This document shows positions 51,793 to 62,228 of a stretch of DNA of 64,000 nt, one piece after another. The position numbers were made by a program, and so were the translations under genes. The DNA lies in assembly GCF_018688375.1 (NCBI RefSeq), contig NZ_CP061318.1, positions 806,001 to 870,000 of the forward strand, written 5' to 3'. The number at the start of each line of letters is the position of its first letter. Positions within the stretch are counted from its first letter, which is position 1. This stretch comes from Polynucleobacter sp. AP-Ainpum-60-G11 (lineage in GTDB: Bacteria > Pseudomonadota > Gammaproteobacteria > Burkholderiales > Burkholderiaceae). Below the pieces are notes generated by a model that saw only the letters and a program-made list of their open reading frames with translations, was not told the DNA's origin and made no database searches.

Positions 51793-51832
51793 AAAGGCTG
51801 CTCAGTACAAATTGAGCGGCCTTTATTTTTTG
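51793..51832 (+). terminator. Rho-independent terminator of the H-NS-like gene
   Basis: AAAGGCTGCTCA pairs with TGAGCGGCCTTT (one G-U), followed by ATTTTTTG. Confidence 0.88.
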
Positions 51833-51848
51833 TGATCGATGAGTGCTG

Positions 51849-52550
51849 CTACGCGCACTTTCTATTGAGTGCCTGAATAAATATAGGCTCTAAGAGTTCG
51901 TGTCGATTTTTGTCTCCTAAGACTGTTTCTAGCTCTGGATTGGTTGCTGGATAGCCAATAATGAGTGGATTTTGATCAATTAAGCCGTTTTCAAGCTCTT
52001 CCTGCAGTGCCTCAGGGTATCGCGATCTCACCCCCACTGTATTTTCATCTGCTAGACCCATAACCCCAGGGTGAAGGCGTATAAATCCTTCATCTACTAA
52101 TATAGGAATACGCTGTGTGTCCTTGTTTTTACTAAGATAATGTATTAAGTGTACCTGCTCAACTGGAGGGATCAGTGCATCTAGGAATATTAAGTCTGGG
52201 GTAATAGAAACAGCCTTCATGAGGCCCTCAAGACTGTCTACAGATACCTCCATATCTACTTTTAATTGCCAGTATTGAATAGATTCAATTAATTCATGGC
52301 TATTTTCAACTCTCCTGAATATCCCCATGGCAATACAGTTTTGGGTGCTTTTTTGGCGCATAGCCCTTTTGCGGCGGGCGAGCTGTTGATCAAGTGAGCT
52401 AGCCAGGATGCGACGATGGCCCCCGCGAGTTTTCCAGGCGATTAATTCGCCTAATTCAACCATTTTCTGGACTGTGCCTAGCGACACCTTTAATACTTTG
52501 GCGCTTTGACGAGTACTTAGATATTCCAAATCTGGGGTAATAGCTTTCAT
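51849..52550 (-). CDS. Excisionase-type HTH protein with receiver-like domain
   Basis: A 233-residue protein. The N terminus (LSTRQSAKVLKVSLGTVQKMVELGEL, then TRGGHRRI) is a MerR/excisionase-like DNA-binding domain (about 9-50). The C-terminal half resembles a response-regulator receiver: PDLIFLDALIPP places Asp 124 where the phospho-acceptor would be, followed by IHYLSKNKDTQRIPILV. The final 50 residues are unassigned. Its start faces the sucA promoter region, about 290 bases away. Whether the receiver is phosphorylated is unknown. Confidence 0.7.
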   Translation of the reverse strand: MKAITPDLEYLSTRQSAKVLKVSLGTVQKMVELGELIAWKTRGGHRRILASSLDQQLARRKRAMRQKSTQNCIAMGIFRRVENSHELIESIQYWQLKVDMEVSVDSLEGLMKAVSITPDLIFLDALIPPVEQVHLIHYLSKNKDTQRIPILVDEGFIRLHPGVMGLADENTVGVRSRYPEALQEELENGLIDQNPLIIGYPATNPELETVLGDKNRHELLEPIFIQALNRKCA

Positions 52551-52847
52551 ATATTCTTAATCTCATTAATTCATTTGAAGATTTAGAGAATACGAATCAA
52601 ATCTATTGGAATCTGTCGGGAGGGGTTTAAATCTGAGTAGGAAAATTCTTATTCAGCGGCTAAATAGGGAAATACCCCTGAAACCCCCTAAATCAGGGAA
52701 AGCCCTTTATGAATCAATGGGTAATCGTGTTAAATTAGCACTGTTGTAAGAGTATTCGCACAGATCAATTCGTAAAGCGGTTAAGCCGCAGAGCGAATGG
52801 TTTTAACCACAGTTTTTATTCGGGAAACCCGATGAAAGGTGAGCATC
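52551..52847. promoter_or_regulatory. Divergent intergenic region before sucA
   Basis: This 297-base region has no credible gene. It includes CCCCTGAAACCCCCTAAATCAGGG-like repeats near 52676-52698 (an imperfect stem CCCTGA / TCAGGG) and a possible -10 TAAATT near 52733. It presumably holds the sucA promoter. Confidence 0.5.
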
Positions 52848-55706
52848 ATGATGCAGGATCAAAGAGATAATTCCTATCTCTTCGGTGGAAACGCCCCCTA
52901 CGTAGAGGAACTCTACGAATCCTATTTGCACGATCCAGCTTCTGTAGCTGATCACTGGCGAGATTATTTTGATAATGTGAAGCAAATTCCTGCGGTCGAC
53001 GGTTCGTCCAGAACTGATATTGCCCATGGACCCATTGTTGCTTCCTTTGCTGAGCGCGCTAAGCAAGGCCCTATTCGCACAGTCTCTGCTGATTCAGCGG
53101 ACTCTGCCATGGGTCGCAAGCGTGTAGCTGTTCAGCAGTTGATCGCGGCATATCGTAACGTCGGCAATCGCTGGGCAGATATCGACCCCTTGAAGCGCAC
53201 TGAGCGCCCCGATATTCCAGAATTAGATCCAGCTTTCTATGGCTTTGGTGATGGCGATATGGATATCGTCTTCAACACCAGCAATACCTTCTTCGGCAAG
53301 AACGAAATGACTTTGCGTGATTTATTGCAAGCATTGCGTCAAACCTACTGCGGCACTTTAGGCGCTGAGTACATGTTTATTGCTGACCAAAAGATTAAAA
53401 AGTGGTGGCAAGAGAAGTTAGAGTCCATTCGCTCAACCCCGCATTTCAATGTAGATCAAAAGCGCCAGATCCTAGACCGCGTCACTGCGGCGGAAGGTTT
53501 GGAGCGTTACCTTCAAGCCAAGTATGTTGGCCAAAAACGCTTTTCTCTTGAGGGTGGTGAAAGTTTCATTGCCTGTATGGATGAGTTGATCCGTGAGGCA
53601 GGCGCTAAGGGTGTTCAAGAAATCGTAATTGGTATGGCCCACCGCGGTCGTTTGAACGTACTGGTAAACACCTTGGGCAAGATGCCTACAGATTTATTTG
53701 CTGAGTTTGAGCACAAAGGTCCAGAGACATTGCCTGCAGGTGATGTGAAGTATCACCAAGGTTTCTCAAGCGATATTTCTACTCCAGCTGGCCCAGTGCA
53801 TTTGTCGTTAGCATTTAATCCATCCCATTTAGAGATCGTGAACCCAGTGGTTGAGGGTTCAGCCCGTGCTCGTATGGAGCGCCGTGGTGATTTACTGGGT
53901 GAGCAAGTAATGCCAGTGTTGGTTCACGGTGATGCTGCGATCGCAGGTCAGGGCGTAATGCAAGAGACTTTGGCGATGGCAGAAGTTCGCGGCTATTCCA
54001 CTGGTGGCACGATTCACATTGTGATTAACAACCAAATTGGTTTCACCACATCAGATCCACGCGACTTGCGTTCAAGCTTGTATTGCACCGACATCATGAA
54101 AGTGATTGATGCGCCGGTATTGCATGTGAATGGCGATGATCCTGAGGCGGTGGTGTTGGCAACGAAGTTGGCGGTTGAGTTCCGCAGCCAGTTCCACAAA
54201 GATGTAGCGATTGATATTGTTTGTTTCAGAAAACTAGGCCATAACGAGCAAGATACTCCGGCGATGACGCAGCCGTTGATGTACAAAATTATTGCCGCTC
54301 ACCCTGGTACACGCAAGTACTACGCTGATAAGTTAGAAGCTCAAGGTGTATTGCCTGCCGGCACTGGTGATTTGATGGTGAAAGAGTACCGCGCCGCAAT
54401 GGATGCCGGTAAGCAAACTTCAGATCCTGTATTGAGTAATTTCAAAGGCAAGTTCGCAGTAGATTGGTCACCATTCTTAAATAAGAAATGGACTGACGAA
54501 GCGGATACCGCTATTCCATTAACTGAGTGGAAGCGTTTGGCCGAGAAGATTTCTACTATTCCCGAAGACTTCAAAGCGCATCCATTAGTGGCTAAGGTTT
54601 ATAACGACCGTGCCGCGATGGGTCGTGGTGAAGCGAATATTGACTGGGGTATGGGTGAGCATATGGCTTTCGCATCCTTAGTTGCAAGTGGATATCCGGT
54701 GCGTTTGTCTGGCGAGGATAGTGGTCGCGGTACCTTTACCCATCGCCATGCCGTTCTTCATAACCAGAACCGCGAGAAATGGGATACCGGTACTTACATT
54801 GCGCTTCAGCATGTGGCCAAAGATCAAGCCCCATTCTTGGTGATTGACTCGATCTTGTCAGAAGAGGCTGTCCTTGGTTTTGAGTATGGCTATGCGGCAG
54901 CAGAACCCAATACTTTGACTATTTGGGAAGCTCAGTTTGGTGATTTTGCTAACGGCGCTCAGGTAGTGATTGACCAATTTATTGCTTCAGGCGAAGTCAA
55001 GTGGGGTCGTGCAAACGGCCTGGTCATGATGTTGCCTCATGGTTATGAAGGTCAAGGGCCAGAGCATTCATCTGCCCGCTTAGAGCGCTTCATGCAGTTA
55101 TGTGCTGATACCAATATGCAGGTAATTCAGCCAACGACTGCAGCGCAAATCTTCCACGTATTGCGTCGTCAGATGATTCGTCAGTTCCGCAAGCCGCTGA
55201 TCTTGATGACACCAAAATCTTTGCTACGAAACAAAGAAGCTGCTTCTCCGTTAACCGAGTTCACGAAGGGTGGTTTCCAAACCATTCTGCCGGAGCGCGA
55301 TGACAGTATTGACGGTAAGAAGGTAACTCGCCTAGTCATGTGTTCCGGTAAGGTGTATTACGACCTTGCTAAAGCGCGTACCGAGAAAAAACTTGAAGAT
55401 GTGGCGATTATTCGCTTGGAACAGCTTTATCCGTTCCCACACAAGGCATTGACTGCTGAGTTGAAGAAGTATCCAAACCTAGAAGAGGTCGTGTGGTGTC
55501 AAGACGAGCCACAAAACCAAGGTGCCTGGTTCTTTGTTCAGCACAATATTTTGGAGAACATGTCTGAAGGCATGAAGTTGGCATATGCAGGTCGTCCAGC
55601 ATCAGCTTCACCAGCCTGTGGATATGCCCATCTCCATCAAGAACAACAGAAGTCACTTCTTACTGCAGCATTCGCAAAATTAAAGGGTTATGTCATTACG
55701 AAGTAA
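52848..55706 (+). CDS. sucA: 2-oxoglutarate dehydrogenase E1 component
   Basis: From ATG 52848 (952 residues) after AAAGGTGAG; a GTG three codons earlier is the alternative. It is a thiamine diphosphate enzyme with the E1 pattern IGMAHRGRLNVL, GDAAIAGQGVMQETLAM and NNQIGFTT, followed by a transketolase-like pyrimidine-binding domain. It decarboxylates 2-oxoglutarate in the TCA cycle, with SucB and Lpd from the genes directly downstream. Confidence 0.97.
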   Translation: MMQDQRDNSYLFGGNAPYVEELYESYLHDPASVADHWRDYFDNVKQIPAVDGSSRTDIAHGPIVASFAERAKQGPIRTVSADSADSAMGRKRVAVQQLIAAYRNVGNRWADIDPLKRTERPDIPELDPAFYGFGDGDMDIVFNTSNTFFGKNEMTLRDLLQALRQTYCGTLGAEYMFIADQKIKKWWQEKLESIRSTPHFNVDQKRQILDRVTAAEGLERYLQAKYVGQKRFSLEGGESFIACMDELIREAGAKGVQEIVIGMAHRGRLNVLVNTLGKMPTDLFAEFEHKGPETLPAGDVKYHQGFSSDISTPAGPVHLSLAFNPSHLEIVNPVVEGSARARMERRGDLLGEQVMPVLVHGDAAIAGQGVMQETLAMAEVRGYSTGGTIHIVINNQIGFTTSDPRDLRSSLYCTDIMKVIDAPVLHVNGDDPEAVVLATKLAVEFRSQFHKDVAIDIVCFRKLGHNEQDTPAMTQPLMYKIIAAHPGTRKYYADKLEAQGVLPAGTGDLMVKEYRAAMDAGKQTSDPVLSNFKGKFAVDWSPFLNKKWTDEADTAIPLTEWKRLAEKISTIPEDFKAHPLVAKVYNDRAAMGRGEANIDWGMGEHMAFASLVASGYPVRLSGEDSGRGTFTHRHAVLHNQNREKWDTGTYIALQHVAKDQAPFLVIDSILSEEAVLGFEYGYAAAEPNTLTIWEAQFGDFANGAQVVIDQFIASGEVKWGRANGLVMMLPHGYEGQGPEHSSARLERFMQLCADTNMQVIQPTTAAQIFHVLRRQMIRQFRKPLILMTPKSLLRNKEAASPLTEFTKGGFQTILPERDDSIDGKKVTRLVMCSGKVYYDLAKARTEKKLEDVAIIRLEQLYPFPHKALTAELKKYPNLEEVVWCQDEPQNQGAWFFVQHNILENMSEGMKLAYAGRPASASPACGYAHLHQEQQKSLLTAAFAKLKGYVITK

Positions 55707-55749
55707 TCGTAGACGTCACTCAATATACAAACACTAAATAGGATTAATC

Positions 55750-56961
55750 ATGGCTATTTTTGAAGTTAAAGTTCCCCAACTCTCCGAGTCAGTAGCTGAA
55801 GCTACTTTGTTGCAATGGAAAAAGAAAGTCGGCGATGCCGTCGGTCAAGACGAAATTTTGATTGAAATTGAAACAGATAAAGTGGTGTTGGAAGTTCCAG
55901 CACCATCTGCTGGGGTTCTCACAGAAATCGTGATCGCAGACGGTGGTACTGTTGTTGCTGAGCAGTTAATCGCAAAGATTGATAGCACAGCCGTTGCTTC
56001 TGCTGCTCCCGCTGCCGCAGCCGCTCCAGCACCTGCAGCAGCTCCAGCAGCCGCGCCTGCCAAAGCTGCGCCAGCTGCTAAATCAACCGGTGCAGCAGCC
56101 GCACCTTCAGCCGCAAAAATCCTTGCTGAGAAAAATATCGACGCTGGTCAAGTTGCTGGTTCCGGACGTGATGGTCGTATTACTAAAGGTGATGCGCTAA
56201 ATGCTTCTGCCGGTGGTGCAAAATCTGCTGCACTGCCAAGTGCGCCAATTCCAATGGGTGATCGCCCAGAAGAGCGCGTACCAATGAGCCGTTTACGTGC
56301 TCGTATTGCTGAGCGTTTGCTCGAGTCACAAGCAAACAACGCTATTTTGACTACTTTTAATGAAGTCAACATGGCACCAGTAATTGCTATGCGTAACAAG
56401 TACAAAGATCAGTTTGAAAAAGTCCATGGCGTGAAATTAGGATTCATGTCTTTCTTCGTTAAAGCGGCTACTCATGCGCTGAAGAAATTCCCATTGTTGA
56501 ATGCATCTGTTGATGGCAACGATATTGTTTACCACGGTTACTTTGACATCGGTATTGCCGTTAGTTCACCACGTGGCTTAGTGGTTCCGATTCTGCGTGA
56601 CGTTGACCAAATGAATTTGGCTGATATTGAGAAGAAGATCGCTGAGTTTGGCGTTAAGGCTCGCGAAGGTAAGTTGTCATTAGAGGATTTAACTGGCGGC
56701 ACATTCTCAATCTCTAACGGCGGCGTATTTGGCTCTATGCTTTCTACCCCAATTATTAATCCTCCACAGTCAGCAATCTTGGGTATTCACGCTACTAAAG
56801 AGCGTGCGGTGGTTGAGAATGGACAAATCGTAATTCGTCCAATTAACTACTTGGCTTTGTCATATGACCATCGCATTATTGACGGTCGCGAGGCAGTGCT
56901 TGGTTTGGTTGCAATGAAGGATGCGTTGGAAGATCCTTCACGTCTTCTCCTTGATTTGTAA
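55750..56961 (+). CDS. sucB: 2-oxoglutarate dehydrogenase E2 (dihydrolipoyl succinyltransferase)
   Basis: A 403-residue protein with an N-terminal lipoyl domain (lipoyl Lys in [11 protein letters not shown] near 43), an Ala/Pro-rich linker (about 78-116), a peripheral-subunit-binding domain ([17 protein letters not shown]) and the catalytic domain ending in [13 protein letters not shown]. The structure of the linker is typical of betaproteobacteria. Confidence 0.97.
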   Translation: MAIFEVKVPQLSESVAEATLLQWKKKVGDAVGQDEILIEIETDKVVLEVPAPSAGVLTEIVIADGGTVVAEQLIAKIDSTAVASAAPAAAAAPAPAAAPAAAPAKAAPAAKSTGAAAAPSAAKILAEKNIDAGQVAGSGRDGRITKGDALNASAGGAKSAALPSAPIPMGDRPEERVPMSRLRARIAERLLESQANNAILTTFNEVNMAPVIAMRNKYKDQFEKVHGVKLGFMSFFVKAATHALKKFPLLNASVDGNDIVYHGYFDIGIAVSSPRGLVVPILRDVDQMNLADIEKKIAEFGVKAREGKLSLEDLTGGTFSISNGGVFGSMLSTPIINPPQSAILGIHATKERAVVENGQIVIRPINYLALSYDHRIIDGREAVLGLVAMKDALEDPSRLLLDL

Positions 56962-56972
56962 GAGGGAAGAAT

Positions 56973-58409
56973 ATGAGCCAATCATTTGACGTATTAGTTA
57001 TCGGCGGTGGCCCTGGCGGCTACATCGCCGCTATCCGTGCAGCACAACTCGGCTTCAAGGTTGCTTGCGCAGAATCGAATGCCTATGACGATCCAAAAGG
57101 TGAGCCACGCTTAGGTGGAACTTGCTTGAACGTGGGTTGTATTCCTTCCAAAGCCTTGCTGGCCTCTTCTGAAGAATTTGAGAAGATCAGTCATCACGTT
57201 GCCGACCACGGTATTACCGTAGGGTCAGTGAAGCTCGACTCCGGCAAGATGATCGCTCGTAAAGATGCGATTGTGACGAAGATGACTGCTGGTATTCAGT
57301 TCTTGTTTCGCAAAAATAAAATTACCTTATTGAAAGGTCATGCTTCTTTTGAAGGCAAGGGTGCCGATGGCTACCAAGTCAAAATTGATGGCAAAGATAA
57401 AGAAGTGGTGACCGCTAAAAATGTGATCATTGCAACCGGATCTAAAGCTCGTCATTTACCTGGTATTCCAGTTGATAACGTTTTAATTAGCGACAATGAA
57501 GGTGGCTTGAAGTTTGATTCCATTCCGAAGAAGCTTGGTGTCATTGGTGCTGGTGTAATCGGTTTGGAGCTTGGCTCTGTATGGCGCCGCGTTGGCTCTG
57601 ATGTGACTATTCTGGAAGCGCTCCCCACTTTCTTGGGTGCTTGCGATCAAGGTATTGCTAAAGAAGCGCACAAGATTTTCACCAAGCAAGGCCTCAAAAT
57701 AAATATGGGCGTCAAGATTGGTGAAGTCAAAGCTGACAAGAAGGGTGTTGTTGTTAACTACACCGATAGTGAAGGCAAGGCTCAGAAATTAGAGTGTGAC
57801 CGTTTAATTGTGTCTGTTGGTCGTGTTCCAAATACTGAAAAATTAGGCCTTGATAAAATTGGCCTTAAGGTAGATGAGCGCGGATTTATTCCAATCGATG
57901 ATCACACCTGTGCAACAGCAGCACCGGGCGTTTACGCTGTGGGTGACGTAGTGCGTGGACCTATGTTGGCTCATAAAGCTGAAGATGAAGGTGTGCTCGT
58001 TGCTGAGACAATCGCCGGTCAAAAACCCCATATTGATTACAACTGTATTCCTTGGGTTATTTACACCGATCCAGAAATTGCATGGGTTGGTAAAACTGAA
58101 GAGCAGCTAAAACAAGCTGGTATTGCTTACAAAGCAGGCCAGTTCCCATTTGCTGCTAACGGTCGTGCCCTGGGTATGGATCGTGCTGATGGTTTTGTTA
58201 AAGTCTTGGCTGACGAGAAAACCGATGAAATCTTAGGTGTTCATATCATTGGGCCTAATGCCTCTGACTTAATTGCTGAAGCAGCTGTAGCGATGGAATT
58301 CAAAGCAGCAGCTGAAGATATTGCTCGTATCTGTCACCCACATCCAAGCTTATCGGAAGTGGTTCGCGAAGCAGCATTAGCGACGGATAAACGTGCATTA
58401 AACATGTAA
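56973..58409 (+). CDS. lpdA: Dihydrolipoyl dehydrogenase (E3)
   Basis: A 478-residue flavoprotein with FAD motif VIGGGPGGYIAAIRAAQLG, redox-active disulfide GGTCLNVGCIPSK, NAD motif and C-terminal HPHPSLSEVVREAAL with the active-site His-Glu. It reoxidises lipoyl groups for SucB. It lies 11 bases downstream. Confidence 0.97.
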   Translation: MSQSFDVLVIGGGPGGYIAAIRAAQLGFKVACAESNAYDDPKGEPRLGGTCLNVGCIPSKALLASSEEFEKISHHVADHGITVGSVKLDSGKMIARKDAIVTKMTAGIQFLFRKNKITLLKGHASFEGKGADGYQVKIDGKDKEVVTAKNVIIATGSKARHLPGIPVDNVLISDNEGGLKFDSIPKKLGVIGAGVIGLELGSVWRRVGSDVTILEALPTFLGACDQGIAKEAHKIFTKQGLKINMGVKIGEVKADKKGVVVNYTDSEGKAQKLECDRLIVSVGRVPNTEKLGLDKIGLKVDERGFIPIDDHTCATAAPGVYAVGDVVRGPMLAHKAEDEGVLVAETIAGQKPHIDYNCIPWVIYTDPEIAWVGKTEEQLKQAGIAYKAGQFPFAANGRALGMDRADGFVKVLADEKTDEILGVHIIGPNASDLIAEAAVAMEFKAAAEDIARICHPHPSLSEVVREAALATDKRALNM

Positions 58410-59513
58410 TTGAAAGCATTAGAGTATTACCATCAAGAGTTAAAGGCGCGCGGGTATCACAGTGATCCCGCGCAGCTTGCTGCCATTGAGCGCTTACAGC
58501 GCTGTGAAGACGAGTGGATTGCTTATAAAGAAATCCGCAGTAATGGCTTAAAGAAGAAGCTGTTCAAACCAAAGTTACCTCGTGGGGTTTATCTATGGGG
58601 TGGAGTAGGTCGCGGTAAATCCTTTCTTATGGATTGCTTCTTTGCGGCATCCCCCTTAGAAAAAAAGATTCGCATTCATTTTCATGAGTTCATGCGAGAA
58701 GTTCACCGTGAGCTTCATGAGCTCTCTGGAATGGCTGATCCATTAGATGAGCTTTCCAAAAGAATTGCTAAGCGCTATCGACTAATTTGTTTTGATGAGT
58801 TCCATATCAATGACATCGCCGATGCCATGATTTTGTATCGCCTGCTCAGTGCGCTCTTTGAAGACCGCGTCCAGTTTGTGATGACCTCAAATTATCAACC
58901 TAGTCAGCTGTATCCTAATGGCTTGCATCGCGATCGTCTGCTACCTGCTATTAAATTGTTGGAAGAGCAGCTTGATGTGATGAACGTTGATGCTGGTAAT
59001 GACTATCGCCGAGTGCAGATGGCTCAAGTTGAGGCCTATCTCACCCCAGTCAATGCAGAGACACATACCGTTCTCATGCAGATGTTTAAAACGCTCATTG
59101 GCAATCAAAAAGAAACAGCCAAGCCGGTGCTTCGTATTGAGTCTCGAGAGTTAAGGCCCTTGCACATGGCTGAAGGGGTAGTCTGGTTTGACTTCCAAAC
59201 GCTGTGCTGCGGTCCAAGATCCCAAAATGACTATTTGGAGATTGCTAAGCTCTTTCATACGGTAATTTTGTCTGGCGTGCCTTATATGCCTCCTAGAATG
59301 ACCAATGAGGCCCGTCGCTTTATTTGGCTGATTGATGTCCTATATGACCATAAAATCAAGCTAATCATCTCTGCAGAGGTCCCAGCTGTTGATTTGTACA
59401 CTGAAGGTCAAATTACTAGTGAGTTCTCCAGAACGGTTTCTCGCTTAATTGAAATGCAGTCCCGCGATTACCTAGATGCGCCTCGCCGGGTAATCGATAC
59501 CAGCTTGACCTAA
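58410..59513 (+). CDS. zapE: Cell division ATPase ZapE (AFG1 family)
   Basis: A 367-residue AFG1-like ATPase with Walker A GGVGRGKSFLMD (about 64-75), Walker B LICFDEFHI and the sensor MTSNYQPSQLYPNGL. TTG 58410 immediately follows the lpdA stop, so it is the last gene of the suc operon. ZapE binds FtsZ and helps division under stress. Confidence 0.9.
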   Translation: MKALEYYHQELKARGYHSDPAQLAAIERLQRCEDEWIAYKEIRSNGLKKKLFKPKLPRGVYLWGGVGRGKSFLMDCFFAASPLEKKIRIHFHEFMREVHRELHELSGMADPLDELSKRIAKRYRLICFDEFHINDIADAMILYRLLSALFEDRVQFVMTSNYQPSQLYPNGLHRDRLLPAIKLLEEQLDVMNVDAGNDYRRVQMAQVEAYLTPVNAETHTVLMQMFKTLIGNQKETAKPVLRIESRELRPLHMAEGVVWFDFQTLCCGPRSQNDYLEIAKLFHTVILSGVPYMPPRMTNEARRFIWLIDVLYDHKIKLIISAEVPAVDLYTEGQITSEFSRTVSRLIEMQSRDYLDAPRRVIDTSLT

Positions 59514-59522
59514 AATAGGGTC

Positions 59523-60371
59523 ATGACCAGTCATTCCGTCCTCAACGCAGACTTGCACTCCCATTCCGTTGTTTCTGATGGAACCCTTACGCCTGAGCAG
59601 TTGGCCGAACGTGCCTATGCGAATGGCGTACGTTTATGGGCCCTAACAGATCATGACGAGCTGGGAGGGCAGGAGCGTGCGCAAGCTGCCGCAAGTTCGC
59701 TTGGTATGGATTATCTTTCTGGGGTTGAGATTTCAGTGACCTGGATGGGGCAGACTATTCATATTGTGGGTCTAGGTATTGATGCTGCCCATGCAGGAAT
59801 TCTCGAGGGATTGCGGATGACTCGCGAGGGTCGCGGTAATCGCGCTAAGCAGATGGCGGAGCAGCTGTTGAAAGCTGGTATCCCTGGCGCATATGAAGGC
59901 GCATTGCATTTTGCAGGCAATCACGAACTGATTTCACGTACACACTTTGCACGGTTTTTAGTTGAGCAGGGGGTATGTCGCGACACCGATCAAGTGTTTA
60001 AGAATTATCTGGTTGAAGATAAGCCTGGTTATGTGCCACACCTTTGGGCAACATTGGATAATGCCGTTGCTTGGATTAAAGCAGCTGGCGGGGCTGCTGT
60101 GATTGCGCACCCCGGCCGTTATAAGCTGAGTGCGATGCAGATGGATGAACTGTATAAACACTTCAAGGATATTGGTGGGATGGCTATTGAAGTGATTACC
60201 GGTAGTCATAGCCCGAATCAATATCAAACCTATGGCAAGATTGCCCAACACTATGGATTTATGGCTTCTCGTGGATCAGATTTTCATGATCCAGAAGAGA
60301 GTTATATTGATCTTGGTGTCTTACCGCATTTGCCTGACCACTTAACACCAGTATGGTCGCTCTTCCACTAA
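59523..60371 (+). CDS. PHP-domain phosphoesterase (YciV/RNase AM-like)
   Basis: A 282-residue PHP-family protein with metal motifs DLHSHSVVSDG (near 10), LTDHDEL, the AVIAHPGRY segment and the SRGSDFHDP end. The closest known relatives are 3',5'-nucleoside-bisphosphate phosphatase / RNase AM (YciV). It begins 9 bases after zapE. Confidence 0.87.
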   Translation: MTSHSVLNADLHSHSVVSDGTLTPEQLAERAYANGVRLWALTDHDELGGQERAQAAASSLGMDYLSGVEISVTWMGQTIHIVGLGIDAAHAGILEGLRMTREGRGNRAKQMAEQLLKAGIPGAYEGALHFAGNHELISRTHFARFLVEQGVCRDTDQVFKNYLVEDKPGYVPHLWATLDNAVAWIKAAGGAAVIAHPGRYKLSAMQMDELYKHFKDIGGMAIEVITGSHSPNQYQTYGKIAQHYGFMASRGSDFHDPEESYIDLGVLPHLPDHLTPVWSLFH

Positions 60372-60426
60372 TCGATTTCCTATTTGCTTAACCAGTTTTA
60401 ATTACCCTTACAGAATAAAGATCAAG

Positions 60427-61629
60427 ATGTTTGAAGAACGCGTTCTCTCTGGCATGCGACCAACTGGTAGCTTGCACCTCGGCCACTACCATGGCGTTTT
60501 AAAGAATTGGGTTCGCTTGCAGTCTGAGTATCCCTGCTATTTTTTTGTAGCAGACTGGCATGCCTTAACCACGCACTATGAAACCCCGGATGTCATTGAG
60601 CAATCCGTATGGGACATGGTGATTGACTGGTTGGCCTGTGGCGTTGATCCAAACCAAGCTACTTTATTTATTCAGAGCAAAGTCCCTGAGCATGCAGAGC
60701 TATTTTTATTGTTGTCCATGGGTACTCCACTGGGTTGGTTAGAGCGTGTTCCCACCTATAAAGATCAAATCGAGAAACTCAAAGAAAAAGATTTGCAGAC
60801 CTATGGTTTCTTGGGTTACCCCTTGCTACAGGCTGCTGACATTCTCATGTATCGCGCTCAGTTTGTGCCGGTGGGCGAAGATCAGGTGCCACACGTGGAG
60901 ATGACGCGTGAAGTAGCGCGTCGCTTTAATTATCTTTATGGCCGTGAGCCTGGCTTTGAAGAGAAAGCCCTAGAAGCGGTTAAGAAATTGGGTAGTAAAC
61001 GCGCCAAGATGTACGCTGAACTACGCATAGCGTTTCAGGAGCGGGGTGATGATGAGGCGCTAGAAGAGGCCAAGGCATTGTTGCAGGAGGCACAAAGTCT
61101 CTCGATGGCTGACCGTGAAAGATTATTTGGTTTCTTGGAAGGCGCTCGCAAAATCATTCTGCCTGAGCCACAGGCTTTGCTAACAACAGCATCACGTATG
61201 CCGGGTATTGATGGGCAAAAAATGTCCAAATCTTACGGCAATACGATTTCCATTCGTGAAAAGCCTGAAGAGGTGATTCGCTCAATCCGTACGATGCCAA
61301 CAGATCCCGCGCGAGTCCGCAGAACTGACCCGGGTGATCCTGCGCGTTGCCCAGTGTGGCAGTTGCATACCGTCTATTCGAATGAAGACACCAAGACCTG
61401 GGTGCAAAAAGAATGCCAGTCTGCTGGTATTGGTTGCCTAGAGTGCAAACAGCCTGTAATCGACGCTATTCTGGCAGAGCAACAGCCAATGTTTGAGCGC
61501 GCTCAGAAGTACCTCGATGATCCTAGCTTATTGCGCTCCATTATTGCGGATGGTTCTGACAAGGCTCGCAAGGTTGCCCAAGAAACCATGCGCGAGGTGC
61601 GCGAAGCTATGGGCTTGGCATACGACTAA
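60427..61629 (+). CDS. trpS: Tryptophanyl-tRNA synthetase
   Basis: A 400-residue class I synthetase. The HIGH-like motif is GSLHLGHYHG (about 14-23) and the KMSKS motif is DGQKMSKSYGN (about 261-271). It is longer than E. coli TrpS because of a charged insertion near 190-240, as in other betaproteobacteria. Confidence 0.95.
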   Translation: MFEERVLSGMRPTGSLHLGHYHGVLKNWVRLQSEYPCYFFVADWHALTTHYETPDVIEQSVWDMVIDWLACGVDPNQATLFIQSKVPEHAELFLLLSMGTPLGWLERVPTYKDQIEKLKEKDLQTYGFLGYPLLQAADILMYRAQFVPVGEDQVPHVEMTREVARRFNYLYGREPGFEEKALEAVKKLGSKRAKMYAELRIAFQERGDDEALEEAKALLQEAQSLSMADRERLFGFLEGARKIILPEPQALLTTASRMPGIDGQKMSKSYGNTISIREKPEEVIRSIRTMPTDPARVRRTDPGDPARCPVWQLHTVYSNEDTKTWVQKECQSAGIGCLECKQPVIDAILAEQQPMFERAQKYLDDPSLLRSIIADGSDKARKVAQETMREVREAMGLAYD

Positions 61630-61642
61630 GGCTGGTTCTTTA

Positions 61643-62203
61643 ATGGCAAATCATGATGTCATTGCGGATGCCTCACCTTGGGTTAGGCGTTTTGCAGCGG
61701 CTATTCCAAAAGAAGGGGTCGTATTAGATCTCGCATGCGGAGCTGGCAGGCATGCAGCTTTACTCGCAGCTCAAGGTTTGACCGTTTTGGCTGTTGACCA
61801 GGATATTTCTGCACTGCAATCTCTAAAAGATGCCCGCATTCAAGCTCGAGAGCTTGATCTGGAAGGCTCTGATTGGCCCCTGCTAGGCCAGTATTTTTCT
61901 GGAATTGTGGTGACCAATTACCTCTATCGTCCATTCTTGGATGAGTTGCCTAATATGCTGAGCGAGGGCGGGGTTTTAATCTATGAAACCTTTGCCGATG
62001 GGAATGCTGAATTTGGTAAACCCTCAAATCCCAATTTCTTGCTAAAACCCGCTGAATTACTTGCTTTGGCGCAGCGTTCTGGCCTGAAAGTGATTGCTTA
62101 TGAGGATATTTACCTTGATCACCCTAAACCAGCTATGGTTCAGCGGATTTGTGCCGTAAAAGGGCATTTAAAAGGGTTCATTCCGTTACAATTTGGTGGT
62201 TAA
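61643..62203 (+). CDS. Class I SAM-dependent methyltransferase
   Basis: From ATG 61643 (186 residues); the frame open to 61493 overlaps trpS and is not used. Motif I is [16 protein letters not shown] (about 28-43), followed by VDQDISAL and VLIYETFA. It is related to the tellurite-resistance (TehB-like) methyltransferases; the substrate is unknown. It overlaps the region before dapA. Confidence 0.85.
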   Translation: MANHDVIADASPWVRRFAAAIPKEGVVLDLACGAGRHAALLAAQGLTVLAVDQDISALQSLKDARIQARELDLEGSDWPLLGQYFSGIVVTNYLYRPFLDELPNMLSEGGVLIYETFADGNAEFGKPSNPNFLLKPAELLALAQRSGLKVIAYEDIYLDHPKPAMVQRICAVKGHLKGFIPLQFGG

Positions 62204-62228
62204 CATTCAGATAATTCAGACACATTCA

